Assembly: GCA_049652745.1 (NCBI GenBank)
Contig: JBASEY010000030.1
Location: forward strand, 62,001 to 126,000
DNA from: JBASEY01 sp049652745
Lineage (GTDB): Bacteria > CSSED10-310
DNA: 64,000 nt
Direction: 5' to 3'
Part shown: positions 45,481-54,440 of the stretch, piece by piece
Layout: every line of letters begins with the position of its first letter
Position numbering within the stretch: position 1 is the first letter of the stretch
Program-made: the position numbers and the translations under genes
Notes under the pieces: generated by a model
The model's input: the letters and a program-made list of their open reading frames with translations, nothing else
Databases searched by the model: none
Told to the model about the DNA's origin: nothing

Positions 45481-46533
45481 CTACCCTCTCCTTATCGCCA
45501 AACCAACTGCAACAGCATACATCGGCCCGACCTCTTCAATAAAAGTCGGATCGATTTTTTTCGGATTATATGCGATGTTCTGCAGGGGATTCCCAATTGC
45601 AACCTCAACACCAAGCCGATCACTGAGGAATCCGGCGATTCCTCCATTTTTTAGCTTGCTGCAACCTCCAGTCAAAACCACCTGGTCTATCCCTGTTGTT
45701 GATGAAGTGGCTTTAAAATAATCAAATGAGCGTTGGATTTCATGACTTAAATCCTCGGCGACAGAGTTGATCACATCTTCCGCCACCTCCCGACTGACCC
45801 CATCGATGACGCCACCTCGCTTGATTTCCTCAGCCTGCTGGTATGTAACATTTAACTCTTTTTGAATGGCATCTGAGAATTGGTTTCCACCCATGGAAAT
45901 ATCTCGATACAGCATATGCTGTTGCCCCTGCATGATGTTGATATTCATCACGCCCGCGCCGATATCGATCAAAGCGATCACTCTGTCAGGCTCAATATTA
46001 TAATTGACCTCATATTGATTACCGATCGCAAAACCATCGACGTCGACGACCATCGGGATCAACCCGGCTTGACGGACAAGGTTGGTATAATCATTTACCT
46101 TGTCTTTCTTAGCCGCGACCAGAATGACCTCCATTTCGTTTCCGCCCACGTTTCGATCCTCAATAATGTGAAAATCAATGTTCACATCTTCGATATCAAA
46201 CGGGATGTACTGCTCAGCTTCCCATAGGATGGATTCATCCAATTCTTCCTGAGACATTTTGGGCAGGGTTATTTTTTTTACGATGACCGCGTGCCCTGAG
46301 ACTGAAAGAGCCACGTTCTTTTTCCGTATTTTTTGATCTTTGACAATTTTTTGAATCGCCTCGATCACAATAGCGGAATCCATGATGGCGCCATCGACAA
46401 TAGCTTCCGGCGGCAACGGCTCATAACCAAGCGCTTGAAGTGAATAGCCCTTGATTTGTTCTTTCAGAACAACCATTTTTACCGCGCTGGTACCAATGTC
46501 CAGTCCGATCAGTTGTTTGCCTTTTCCAAACAT
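45481..46533 (-). CDS. pilM: Type IV pilus assembly actin-like ATPase PilM
   Basis: 350 residues, cytoplasmic, FtsA-like fold. LIGLDIGTSAVKMVVLKE is the phosphate-1 motif, ALIDIGAGVMNINIM phosphate-2 and VVLTGGCSKLKNGGIAGFL the adenosine motif. It binds ATP and the N-terminus of PilN, connecting the cytoplasmic motor to the pilus platform. GGGAGG lies ahead of the ATG. First gene of the operon, read from the promoter at 46612-46640. No pilB, pilC, pilT or pilin gene lies in the window. Confidence 0.95.
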   Translation of the reverse strand: MFGKGKQLIGLDIGTSAVKMVVLKEQIKGYSLQALGYEPLPPEAIVDGAIMDSAIVIEAIQKIVKDQKIRKKNVALSVSGHAVIVKKITLPKMSQEELDESILWEAEQYIPFDIEDVNIDFHIIEDRNVGGNEMEVILVAAKKDKVNDYTNLVRQAGLIPMVVDVDGFAIGNQYEVNYNIEPDRVIALIDIGAGVMNINIMQGQQHMLYRDISMGGNQFSDAIQKELNVTYQQAEEIKRGGVIDGVSREVAEDVINSVAEDLSHEIQRSFDYFKATSSTTGIDQVVLTGGCSKLKNGGIAGFLSDRLGVEVAIGNPLQNIAYNPKKIDPTFIEEVGPMYAVAVGLAIRRG

Positions 46534-46611
46534 TGAAATTGCAACCTCCCACCTGAATTAATACTCAGTTAAAAAAAATCAGCGATCAAAAGCCCTAAGC
46601 ATTCCATGATC

Positions 46612-46640
46612 TTTGTAACATTCTACAAGCAAACTGTCAA
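46612..46640 (-). promoter_or_regulatory. Strong sigma70-type promoter of pilMNOPQ
   Basis: On the minus strand a perfect TTGACA (46635-46640), a 17-bp spacer and an extended TGTTACAAA with -10 TACAAA (46612-46617). Predicted start near 46605, leader about 72 nt to pilM. Confidence 0.72.
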
Positions 46641-46693
46641 GATTTATGTGCGACACAACCTCCCCTAGCTTATTTTTCTCCTTGGATTTTTCC

Positions 46694-46722
46694 TTGACCA
46701 TACATTTCGATAATGTTATCTT
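46694..46722 (+). promoter_or_regulatory. Sigma70-type promoter of rpmB
   Basis: TTGACC (46694-46699), 17-bp spacer, TATCTT (46717-46722). Predicted start near 46729, leader about 39 nt to rpmB. Confidence 0.7.
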
Positions 46723-46767
46723 TCGACCGCTTATCCGATTTGGGAAGCTTATTAAGGAGATTATATC

Positions 46768-46956
46768 ATGGCGAGAAAATGTGCATTTTGTGGAAAAAAA
46801 CCTATGTTTGGCAATCGGATCAGCCACGCCAACAACGCCACAAGACGGCGTTTCAACCCAAATATCCGAAAAATGCGAGTCGTTGTAAACGGTGTAAAAA
46901 AACGGGTCATCATCTGTTCAGACTGCCTTTCGGCGGGAAAAGCGGTTCGAACCTGA
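46768..46956 (+). CDS. rpmB: 50S ribosomal protein L28
   Basis: 62 residues, normal for L28. RKCAFCGKKPMFGNRISHAN opens the protein; cysteines 5, 8, 50 and 53 form a complete zinc-binding C+ type site (CxxC near each end). AAGGAG precedes the ATG. It is the only rightward gene between the pilus operon and the relA operon, and is divergent from pilM. Ends 54 bp before the convergent relA stop with no obvious terminator hairpin between. Confidence 0.97.
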   Translation: MARKCAFCGKKPMFGNRISHANNATRRRFNPNIRKMRVVVNGVKKRVIICSDCLSAGKAVRT

Positions 46957-47010
46957 TAACCCCCCCTTCGTTTCATAATCACTGTCTTTCCCCTTTACGC
47001 CGCATTGGCT

Positions 47011-49176
47011 TCAGTTCCTTTTCCTCGAACGTGATTGCACTACCTGAAGCATTCCCGGAATTGACCGCATAGAATCCAATAGCTTTTCCTCAACCTCACC
47101 ATTAGGCAGCTCAACCAATAAAACTCCCCTGACCCTTTGGCTCTTTTTGTCAACGGTTTCAATCTGTTGCGAAAGAATAACACCGTTTCTTTCGGCCACG
47201 ATCTGAGTCATCTCACGAATCAAAACAGCGACCTGATACCCTTCAAAAAGAAGCCGTATGGGATATTTCGGGTTATCATGAGCGTCCCATTTCACAGGCA
47301 CAATCCTATCAGCGCCAAGCTTTTTCAAATTCGAACAATCCGCTGCATGGATCGTAATCCCACGACCCCGCGTTATGTATCCAACAATCTTATCGCCTGG
47401 AAGCGGCTCGCAACATCTTGCGAAACGAGTCACGATATCCGATCCGCTCACTACCTGAACACTACTTACCGGACGAGCCAATTCGTAATCACCCGTTATA
47501 CCCTCAACTCTGCCTTTGCCCTGAGCAGCCTTCAATGTGACCAACTTGTTGATTACCTGCTGAATCGAGATTTCACCAAAGCCTATCGCCGCATATAAAT
47601 CATCCGAAGCCGAAAAACCCAATCGAACAATAACCTCTAAAAACTCGTCTGAATCCAGTAACTTATTGACGGGTAAACGCTGCTTGATCAATTCCCTCTT
47701 CAATGAATCCAAACCCTTTTTTACCATGGAATCACGCGCTACATCCCGTAAATAAGCTCGGATTTTATTTCTGGCAAGCGACGTTCGAACAAATTTCAAC
47801 CAGTCGGATGTCGGATGAGCATTTCTGGAAGTGATGATCTCTACAATGTCTCCATTCTGCAATTTCGTGCGCAGCGGCACCAACTTTTTATTGATCTTCC
47901 CGTGACGACAACGAAACCCAACCTCTGTATGAATCGAAAAAGCGAAATCCACTACCGTCGAGCCGGCCGGAAGACTTTTGACATCACCTCGAGGAGTAAA
48001 TACATAAACTTCCGAAGGAAATAAATCGACCTTAAAAACCTCTAACATGTCATGAGGATCCGGGTTTTCCGTCAGATAAGACATCGCCTTTCTCAACCAG
48101 GTGAATTTATCAGCAGCGCCACCCGAAGCTGTGCCGGACTCCTTATACAGCCAATGCGCCGCAATACCTACTTCCGCTATTTCATCCATTTTCCTGGAAC
48201 GTATCTGAATTTCAATAGGCGAACCCTTCGGCCCGATAACCGACGTGTGAATAGACTGATAGCCATTCTCCTTCGGATTCGCGATAAAATCTTTGAATCT
48301 GTGAGGAATGGGTTTCCAAAGCGAATGAATCAATCCCAAAACTGCATAACATTCCTGAATACCTGGTTTTTCTGTTATAATCCGCAAACCGATAACATCA
48401 TAAACCTGATCGAAACCGATTTTTTGAGCAAGCATTTTTTTATAGATCGAATCAATGTTTTTAATTCTTCCCTTTATTTCGGCCTTGATTCCCTGCGACG
48501 CCAATCTATCCTGTATCACGGTTTTGATGCGTTCGACATTGAGAGCATGGTCTTCACTCCTTTCCTTCACTCTTCTGCGAATATCGGAATAGACTTCAGG
48601 CAATCTGATGCGGAGACTCAAGTCCTCCAGTTCACTTTTAAGCTTCCCGATTCCCAGTCGATTCGCCAAAGGAGCGTAAATATCTCGAGCGGCGGCGGCT
48701 GCCGCCATTGGGTCTTCACCACTATATTTATCGATGACATTCAGAACATGAACCCTGTCGATGAGCCTTAAAAACACAACCCGTATATCACGGGCCAAAG
48801 CCAGAATCAGACGCCGCAGTTTTTCGTTTTCAGCCTCTTGACCTGTTTTGACGTCAATTTCCGCGAGTTCCGCCAAACGGGAGGCAAGCTCATAGACCTC
48901 GTTACCCCACTGTTTTCTAATATCTTCCGTTTTATCCGGCCGGGCTACGAAAACATTCCAGGTAAAAGCGGCCATCAAGGAAGCATGGTCCAATCGATAA
49001 AAAGACAGGCGCCGCGCTATATTCGAAATATAACTTAGACAGGATTCACCGGTTTTACGAACCGAATCACCATACAAAGATCGCAGATAATCTACATAGT
49101 TCTCGACTGTCCAATCGCTGCCGAGCAATACACTCTGAAGCGCAACTTGAATGTTTTCTTGCAGCGCTGGAACCAT
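47011..49176 (-). CDS. relA: (p)ppGpp synthetase of the RelA/SpoT family with degenerate HD domain
   Basis: 721 residues. Makes the stringent-response alarmone from GTP/GDP and ATP. The N-terminal HD region lacks the His-Asp hydrolase motif (the expected HDVVED position reads FTWNVFVARPDKTED), as in synthetase-only RelA. The synthetase domain is intact, with RFKD at residues 293-296, ANPKENGYQSIHTSV and EIQIRSRKMDEIAE. TGS (VYVFTPRGDVKSLPAGSTVVDF), a Cys-containing zinc-finger-like region (ARCCEPLPGD) and ACT domains follow. The RFKD motif is the form usual in bifunctional Rel/SpoT, not the EFDD of RelA. AGGGAG precedes ATG 49176; ATG 49245 would overlap secF. Last gene of the yebC operon. 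Confidence 0.9.
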   Translation of the reverse strand: MVPALQENIQVALQSVLLGSDWTVENYVDYLRSLYGDSVRKTGESCLSYISNIARRLSFYRLDHASLMAAFTWNVFVARPDKTEDIRKQWGNEVYELASRLAELAEIDVKTGQEAENEKLRRLILALARDIRVVFLRLIDRVHVLNVIDKYSGEDPMAAAAAARDIYAPLANRLGIGKLKSELEDLSLRIRLPEVYSDIRRRVKERSEDHALNVERIKTVIQDRLASQGIKAEIKGRIKNIDSIYKKMLAQKIGFDQVYDVIGLRIITEKPGIQECYAVLGLIHSLWKPIPHRFKDFIANPKENGYQSIHTSVIGPKGSPIEIQIRSRKMDEIAEVGIAAHWLYKESGTASGGAADKFTWLRKAMSYLTENPDPHDMLEVFKVDLFPSEVYVFTPRGDVKSLPAGSTVVDFAFSIHTEVGFRCRHGKINKKLVPLRTKLQNGDIVEIITSRNAHPTSDWLKFVRTSLARNKIRAYLRDVARDSMVKKGLDSLKRELIKQRLPVNKLLDSDEFLEVIVRLGFSASDDLYAAIGFGEISIQQVINKLVTLKAAQGKGRVEGITGDYELARPVSSVQVVSGSDIVTRFARCCEPLPGDKIVGYITRGRGITIHAADCSNLKKLGADRIVPVKWDAHDNPKYPIRLLFEGYQVAVLIREMTQIVAERNGVILSQQIETVDKKSQRVRGVLLVELPNGEVEEKLLDSMRSIPGMLQVVQSRSRKRN

Positions 49177-49202
49177 TCCGCTCCCTAAAAGACTTGAATC
49201 TC

Positions 49203-50126
49203 TTATTTTCTCTTGGGCGCCCTCGGAGAAATCAGTTTCGACCAACCCAACACGATCGGGCTGGCGATAAATATCGATGAATAGGTGCCGAAAACCACAC
49301 CGAACAACATGGCGAACGCAAAATCATTGATGACCGCACCACCGAAAAAATACAACGCCAAAACGACAAACAGCGTGGTCAACGACGTCAAAATTGTTCG
49401 TGACAGCGTCTGATTGATGCTGAGATTCATGATTTCCGCCAGCTTTTTACGAGGATGCAATTTGCGGTTTTCTCTGATTCTATCGTAAATGACGATCGTA
49501 TCGTTCAAGGAATAACCCACAACCGTCAACAAGGCGGCGACGACCGGCAGATTGAACTCCCGATTCATCAGTGAAAATGCTCCGACAATAATCACCACAT
49601 CATGTATAAGCGCCGTGACGGCCCCGATCGCATACTGCAGCTCAAATCGGAAGGTAATATAAACTAGGATTGCAAGCAAAGCCCAAAGAATGGACAGCTT
49701 GGCGCTTTTTTTCAGTTCCTCACCCATTGTCGGCCCGACGACATCTGTTTTTCGGATTTCAAAAAAATCCTTACCAAACGTCTGCTCAAGATCACCGGCA
49801 ATGATAGCGGCAGGAGTATCATCTATTTCGGTATCCGCAGTCAGAGGCAGACGAATCATGAATTCATGCGAATCTTCTTCCCCTATCTGCTGAATCATAA
49901 ATGTGCCGAGTTTGGGGTCATTCAACGCTTTTCGGACGTCTTCCGCCGTGACCGCCGTTTTAAATTGGACCTGAACGATTGTTCCACCTGAAAAGTCGAT
50001 CCCATAATTCAGGCCTTTATGAAAAAATATCGAAACAATTCCGATAACGATCAAAATCAACGACAGGCCTATGGTAATTTTTTGTTTTCCAATAAAGTCA
50101 AAATTTGTATCTTGAAATATCTGCAT
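49203..50126 (-). CDS. secF: Protein translocase subunit SecF
   Basis: 307 residues. Six membrane helices and a first periplasmic loop; GLNYGIDFSGGTIVQVQF opens the periplasmic part and the conserved loop VVGPTMGEELKKSA and the SecD/SecF motif YSLNDTIVIYDRIRENRK near residue 210 are present. With SecD it uses the proton motive force to pull exported proteins through SecYEG. AAGGAA precedes the ATG. 18 bp downstream of secD. Confidence 0.95.
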   Translation of the reverse strand: MQIFQDTNFDFIGKQKITIGLSLILIVIGIVSIFFHKGLNYGIDFSGGTIVQVQFKTAVTAEDVRKALNDPKLGTFMIQQIGEEDSHEFMIRLPLTADTEIDDTPAAIIAGDLEQTFGKDFFEIRKTDVVGPTMGEELKKSAKLSILWALLAILVYITFRFELQYAIGAVTALIHDVVIIVGAFSLMNREFNLPVVAALLTVVGYSLNDTIVIYDRIRENRKLHPRKKLAEIMNLSINQTLSRTILTSLTTLFVVLALYFFGGAVINDFAFAMLFGVVFGTYSSIFIASPIVLGWSKLISPRAPKRK

Positions 50127-50144
50127 CGCTCAATTCCTTTTCAA

Positions 50145-51731
50145 TCATATTGAAAGTTTATCGACAGAAGGATTCGCCAAGGCGGCATCCATCAACACTC
50201 TGGCAATAAACAGGGCTGAAAACATGCTGGCAGCGATACCGATTGACAATGTAACGGCGAAACCCCTGATCGGGCCGACGCCGAACTGCAATAAAACCAG
50301 TGCTGCAAAAAGAGTTGTTATATTCGAATCCATAATGGTAATAAACGCTTTTTCGTACCCCTGGGCTACGGCGGTCCGGATGCTTTTACCCTGGTTTCTT
50401 TCTTCCCGTATTCGTTCAAAAATCAACACGTTGGCATCCACGGCCATTCCGACGGTCAGTATGATGCCCGCAATTCCAGGCAGAGTCAGCGTGGCTTCCA
50501 GGCCTGCTAACATGGCCAGCATGAAAACTATTGTGCAGAGCAAGCCGATATCGGCAATAATCCCAGATAATTTATACCAAACCGCCATAAATAGAATAAC
50601 CAGCAGACCACCTAACATAATAGACAGGATACCCTGCCGAATGGAATCCTGCCCAAGCGAGGGGCCGACGGTCCGCTCTTCGAACGGAACAACCGAAGCA
50701 GGCAGGGCGCCGGAACGCAGAACGATCGCAAGCGAATCCGCTTCGTCATAGGTAAAATCTCCGGTTATCTGACCACTGCGTGAAATTCGCGAACTTATAA
50801 CAGGCGCTGACTGAACACGCCCGTCCAAAACAATCGCCAGTCTTCGATCGATATTGTTTTGTGTCAACACGGCAAATTTTCTGGCGCCATTTGTACTCAA
50901 CGTAAAACCTACCGCATAACGACCGAAATCACCGCGATCCGTTCTGACAGTGTCCAAATCCGCCCCTGTGACTTCGGCATCTTTTTCCAAAATCCAATAC
51001 AGGGGTTTTCCTGCTCTGGAACTTTTATCTTCGAAAAATTCGGCATTTCTCGGAAGTTTGCCGCCCTGGCTTTGCAACAATTCACTGCGATCACCCGGGC
51101 CGTCAATGACCAACCGAAACTCAAGAAGCGCTGTCTGACCTATGATATCTTTTGCCTTACTGACATCCTTGATACCCGGCAATTGTATCAATATCCTGTC
51201 CTGAGCGCCTTTTATCATACTTTTTTGCTGCTGGACGATAGGCTCTCTCACCCCTAATTCATCGATACGATTCCGAATAGTCGTAACAGCTTGCTGAAGA
51301 GCCCTTTCTTTGATTCTTCTGACAACCTCCGCCTGCATTTTAGCCACTAGTATATACTTGTCATCTTCTCGATCTTTTGTCAGATCATAAGGATGGTCGG
51401 CTAGAAGCCGAGCTATCTCGTCCTGTTCCACCTGCCCGGGAAACTCAAAACGCAAAGCGTTTTCCTTTGGCAAAACAATTACAGTCACTCCGCGAATCTT
51501 GTCTCTCCGCATCTGCTGCTCAAATTGCGTTTTAAGCAAAACCAATTCAGCATCAACAGCCTCTTCAGTCTTCACATCCATGACCATGTGGATACCACCT
51601 TGCAGATCAAGACCCAGGTTGAGTTTGCCTTCCCGATCTTTTGTATCCAGCGGCGGATATATCAAAAAAACCGCAATTCCCACCAATACAATAGTGATCG
51701 CAATTCTCAATTTGAGATCTAACTTACTCAA
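50145..51731 (-). CDS. secD: Protein translocase subunit SecD
   Basis: 528 residues. Six helices; the large periplasmic P1 domain begins with LGLDLQGGIHMVMDV and includes IRNRIDELGVREPIVQQQ. The C-terminal membrane half has GIAGIILTVGMAVDANVLIF and the SDF motif RIREERNQGK. The start codon is TTG at 51731 with AAGGAG seven bases upstream. Partner of SecF. Confidence 0.95.
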   Translation of the reverse strand: MSKLDLKLRIAITIVLVGIAVFLIYPPLDTKDREGKLNLGLDLQGGIHMVMDVKTEEAVDAELVLLKTQFEQQMRRDKIRGVTVIVLPKENALRFEFPGQVEQDEIARLLADHPYDLTKDREDDKYILVAKMQAEVVRRIKERALQQAVTTIRNRIDELGVREPIVQQQKSMIKGAQDRILIQLPGIKDVSKAKDIIGQTALLEFRLVIDGPGDRSELLQSQGGKLPRNAEFFEDKSSRAGKPLYWILEKDAEVTGADLDTVRTDRGDFGRYAVGFTLSTNGARKFAVLTQNNIDRRLAIVLDGRVQSAPVISSRISRSGQITGDFTYDEADSLAIVLRSGALPASVVPFEERTVGPSLGQDSIRQGILSIMLGGLLVILFMAVWYKLSGIIADIGLLCTIVFMLAMLAGLEATLTLPGIAGIILTVGMAVDANVLIFERIREERNQGKSIRTAVAQGYEKAFITIMDSNITTLFAALVLLQFGVGPIRGFAVTLSIGIAASMFSALFIARVLMDAALANPSVDKLSI

Positions 51732-51769
51732 AATATGACTCCTTTCCTATCCACAGAACATCATTCAAC

Positions 51770-52132
51770 TCATGCTTTCATCAAATCCTGGTCGGATGAC
51801 TCTTCGATTTCCGAGCCTTGCAGCGCTCTAACCGAACTGCGCAACACGGTGATTTTGACCTTTTCAGCAACTTTCAGCTCAATGGTCGTATCCGAAACCG
51901 AATGAATGGTACCAAAAATACCTCCCGCCGTCACAACGCGATCCCCTGCTTTTAAATTATCCAACAAGTCCTGCATTTTTTTGCGCTCTTTTGTCTGCGG
52001 CCTGATTATCAGAAAATAAAAAATAACGAAAATTAAGGCAAACGGCATCAAGAAGCTCAAATTGAATCCGGACGCACCGGCTCCCTGCTGCTGTGCCGGG
52101 CCGGCCATGGCAGAAGCTAATTCAAAAAACAT
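51770..52132 (-). CDS. yajC: Preprotein translocase subunit YajC
   Basis: 120 residues. One membrane helix (LMPFALIFVIFYFLIIRP), then the conserved RPQTKERKKMQDLLDNLKAGDRVVTAGGI of the family, ending in an acidic tail. Helps SecDF. GGGAGG precedes the ATG at 52132; the ATG at 52192 would add a long, uncharacteristic lead. Followed 38 bp later by secD. Confidence 0.94.
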   Translation of the reverse strand: MFFELASAMAGPAQQQGAGASGFNLSFLMPFALIFVIFYFLIIRPQTKERKKMQDLLDNLKAGDRVVTAGGIFGTIHSVSDTTIELKVAEKVKITVLRSSVRALQGSEIEESSDQDLMKA

Positions 52133-52183
52133 AAGCCCTCCCGAATTGCTTGTATCCTGTCCATATGACAGAACTGAGCGGAA

Positions 52184-52212
52184 AATATGCACTAAACTGA
52201 GTTGATAGTCAA
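52184..52212 (-). promoter_or_regulatory. Candidate internal promoter upstream of yajC
   Basis: On the minus strand TTGACT (52207-52212), 17-bp spacer, CATATT (52184-52189). It lies in the 102-bp tgt-yajC gap, the largest gap of the operon, and could allow sec genes and relA to be transcribed separately. Confidence 0.5.
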
Positions 52213-52234
52213 GTCAATGCTTCGAAATTTCTTT

Positions 52235-53353
52235 TTATGATTCGCTGTTGACAGATTTGCTGTAACCCCGTAAAAACTGCTCACGAAACTCCGGAAATCG
52301 GTCCTCAGCCAACGAGTTCCGAATGTCTTGCATCAATGTCATAAAGAAATGGATATTGTGAATGGTGGCCAATCTCGCCGCCAGGATTTCTCCATTAATA
52401 TAAAGATGCCTTAAATATGCCCGGCTGAAATTTTTGCACAGATAACAGGTGCAGGTTTCTTCAGGCGGTGCCGGGTCATCATGATACACGGCGTTTTTGA
52501 TCACCAGCTTGCCTTTCCGTGTGAACAACATGCCATTGCGTGCATTTCGAGTGGGAATGACACAGTCAAATAAGTCCACACCGCGAGCGACGCATTCAAC
52601 CAGATTTTCAGGCAGCCCTACACCCATCAAATATCTGGGTTTTTCAGCCGGCAACGCCGTTGCAGAAACCTCAGTCATCGCATACAAATCCTCCGTCGAT
52701 TCCCCTACGGCCAATCCACCAATCGCATAACCCGGAAAATCCATTTTGGACAGTTCATCCGCACACATCCGACGGATATCAGGAAATATTCCTCCCTGAA
52801 CGATCGCCCACAAATCAGCTTCTTTGCGCGCCCAGGCGGTTTTGCTTCGACCAGCCCATTTCAACGTGCGATCGACCGCATCTTTGACACTGTTTTCATC
52901 CGATGTCGACGGTATCAAATGATCCAAAACCATCATCACGTCCGAACCAAGCGCTTCCTGGATTTCCACGACGTTTTCCGGCGATAAATGAAATCGGGTT
53001 CCGTCAAGATGAGACGCAAATTCGACACCGTGATCGGAAATCCTGGCAAAATCACGTAAGCTGAAAATCTGAAATCCGCCGGAATCCGTCAAAATACCGC
53101 GATCCCAGTTCATAAATTGATGCAATCCCCCAAGATTCTTGATCAAACTGTGACCCGGTCTTACAAATAGATGATAGGTATTCGCCAAGATCATCGTGAC
53201 ACCAAGGCTTTTAAGCTCGTCCGGAGTCATCGCCTTGACCGCCCCACACGTTCCCACCGGCATAAATTGCGGCGTGTCCACCACTCCGGAAGGCGTCGTC
53301 AGCCTACCCAGCCTGGCCTTCGTTTTTGGACATGTTTTAAACAGCTCGAACAT
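52235..53353 (-). CDS. tgt: Queuine tRNA-ribosyltransferase (tRNA-guanine transglycosylase)
   Basis: 372 residues. Exchanges guanine for preQ1 at position 34 of tRNAs with GUN anticodons. LTDSGGFQIFSL holds the catalytic Asp for base binding; VGVGLPENLVECVARGVDLF and FDCVIPTRNARNG contain the nucleophilic Asp. The zinc site is present (CTCYLCKNFSRAYLRHL). Comes right after queA, and the two catalyse consecutive steps of queuosine synthesis. Confidence 0.97.
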   Translation of the reverse strand: MFELFKTCPKTKARLGRLTTPSGVVDTPQFMPVGTCGAVKAMTPDELKSLGVTMILANTYHLFVRPGHSLIKNLGGLHQFMNWDRGILTDSGGFQIFSLRDFARISDHGVEFASHLDGTRFHLSPENVVEIQEALGSDVMMVLDHLIPSTSDENSVKDAVDRTLKWAGRSKTAWARKEADLWAIVQGGIFPDIRRMCADELSKMDFPGYAIGGLAVGESTEDLYAMTEVSATALPAEKPRYLMGVGLPENLVECVARGVDLFDCVIPTRNARNGMLFTRKGKLVIKNAVYHDDPAPPEETCTCYLCKNFSRAYLRHLYINGEILAARLATIHNIHFFMTLMQDIRNSLAEDRFPEFREQFLRGYSKSVNSES

Positions 53354-53378
53354 CGCTTAAACACCTTGCTTTTCCCAT

Positions 53379-54440
53379 TCATAAAATCAACATGGCGTCA
53401 CCATATGAATAAAACCGGTAATTGTGACAAACAGCCATATGATAAGCGTTTAAAATATTTTCCGTTCCGGCGAACGCAGAAACAAGCATGATCAGTGACG
53501 ATCCCGGTAAATGAAAATTGGTGATCAAGGCATCCACTACACGAAATTCAAAACCAGGCGTGATAAATAAACTCGTTCTCGTCGGCGCAGCCGACGTGAG
53601 ATTGGGATTCGTGCTTGCCCAACTTTCCAATGCCCGAGTCGTAGTGGTGCCGACCGCGATAACTCGGCGCTTCTCCTGTTTGGCACGCCGAATTTCCTGG
53701 GCGGCCGCATCCGGAATCAAATACGTTTCCTCATCCATTCTGTGATCTGCAACAAATTGGCACTCGACAGGTCTGAACGTGCCCCAACCGACCCATAACG
53801 TAATCGCCACACACTTGATCCCTTTCAAATCCAAGCTTTTCAATAGGTCAACCGTAAAATGCAGGCCGGCTGTCGGCGCAGCAACCGCGCCCGGATGCGC
53901 CGCAAATACCGTTTGGTATCGCTCGAGATCTTTATCGGCCCGACAATCACGGTTTCGATCACGTTTGATATAAGGCGGCAACGGCATCAGGCCATGATGA
54001 GCCAAGTAATCCGACCATCCCAACGGACCCTCGATCTGAACAACAAACTCTTTTTCATGCCTTTCAAGAACCTTTAATGTCGAGTCCCCCGTCAAAATCA
54101 GTCTCTCCCCTTCCGTAACCCGGCGGGCGGGTTTCAGCAACACTCTCCTTTCACGCCCCTCAGCGCGGCCGTCAAGGATCGTGACCTGAATAGACGCTCC
54201 CGTCGCCCGTCTTGCATACAGCCTGGCCGCGATAACTTTTACATCATTTAAAACCAATACATCTCCCGGTACAAGAAAACGATCGATGTCACGAAACACA
54301 TGGTGCGCAACTGCTCCTGAACGACGGTTTAAAACGAGCAGCCTCGACATCTCACGACTTTCAGCGGGTTCCTGCGCAATCAGAGATTCCGGTAGATCGT
54401 AGTCAAACTGATCGACACGAAGTTCAGGGTTGATTTTCAT
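53379..54440 (-). CDS. queA: S-adenosylmethionine:tRNA ribosyltransferase-isomerase
   Basis: 353 residues. Converts preQ1-tRNA to epoxyqueuosine using SAM. DQFDYDLPESLIAQEPAE opens the protein; LNDVKVIAARLYARRATG, GAVAAPTAGLHFT, YLIPDAAAQEIRRAK, GTTTTRALES and TNFHLPGSSLIMLV are family signatures. The ATG at 54440 overlaps the ruvB stop by 17 bp. Confidence 0.97.
   Translation of the reverse strand: MKINPELRVDQFDYDLPESLIAQEPAESREMSRLLVLNRRSGAVAHHVFRDIDRFLVPGDVLVLNDVKVIAARLYARRATGASIQVTILDGRAEGRERRVLLKPARRVTEGERLILTGDSTLKVLERHEKEFVVQIEGPLGWSDYLAHHGLMPLPPYIKRDRNRDCRADKDLERYQTVFAAHPGAVAAPTAGLHFTVDLLKSLDLKGIKCVAITLWVGWGTFRPVECQFVADHRMDEETYLIPDAAAQEIRRAKQEKRRVIAVGTTTTRALESWASTNPNLTSAAPTRTSLFITPGFEFRVVDALITNFHLPGSSLIMLVSAFAGTENILNAYHMAVCHNYRFYSYGDAMLIL

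Noticed and set aside
46579..46827. Leftward open frame across the pilM/rpmB promoter region
   Set aside because: Covers both promoters and most of rpmB antisense; no ribosome site or recognisable product.
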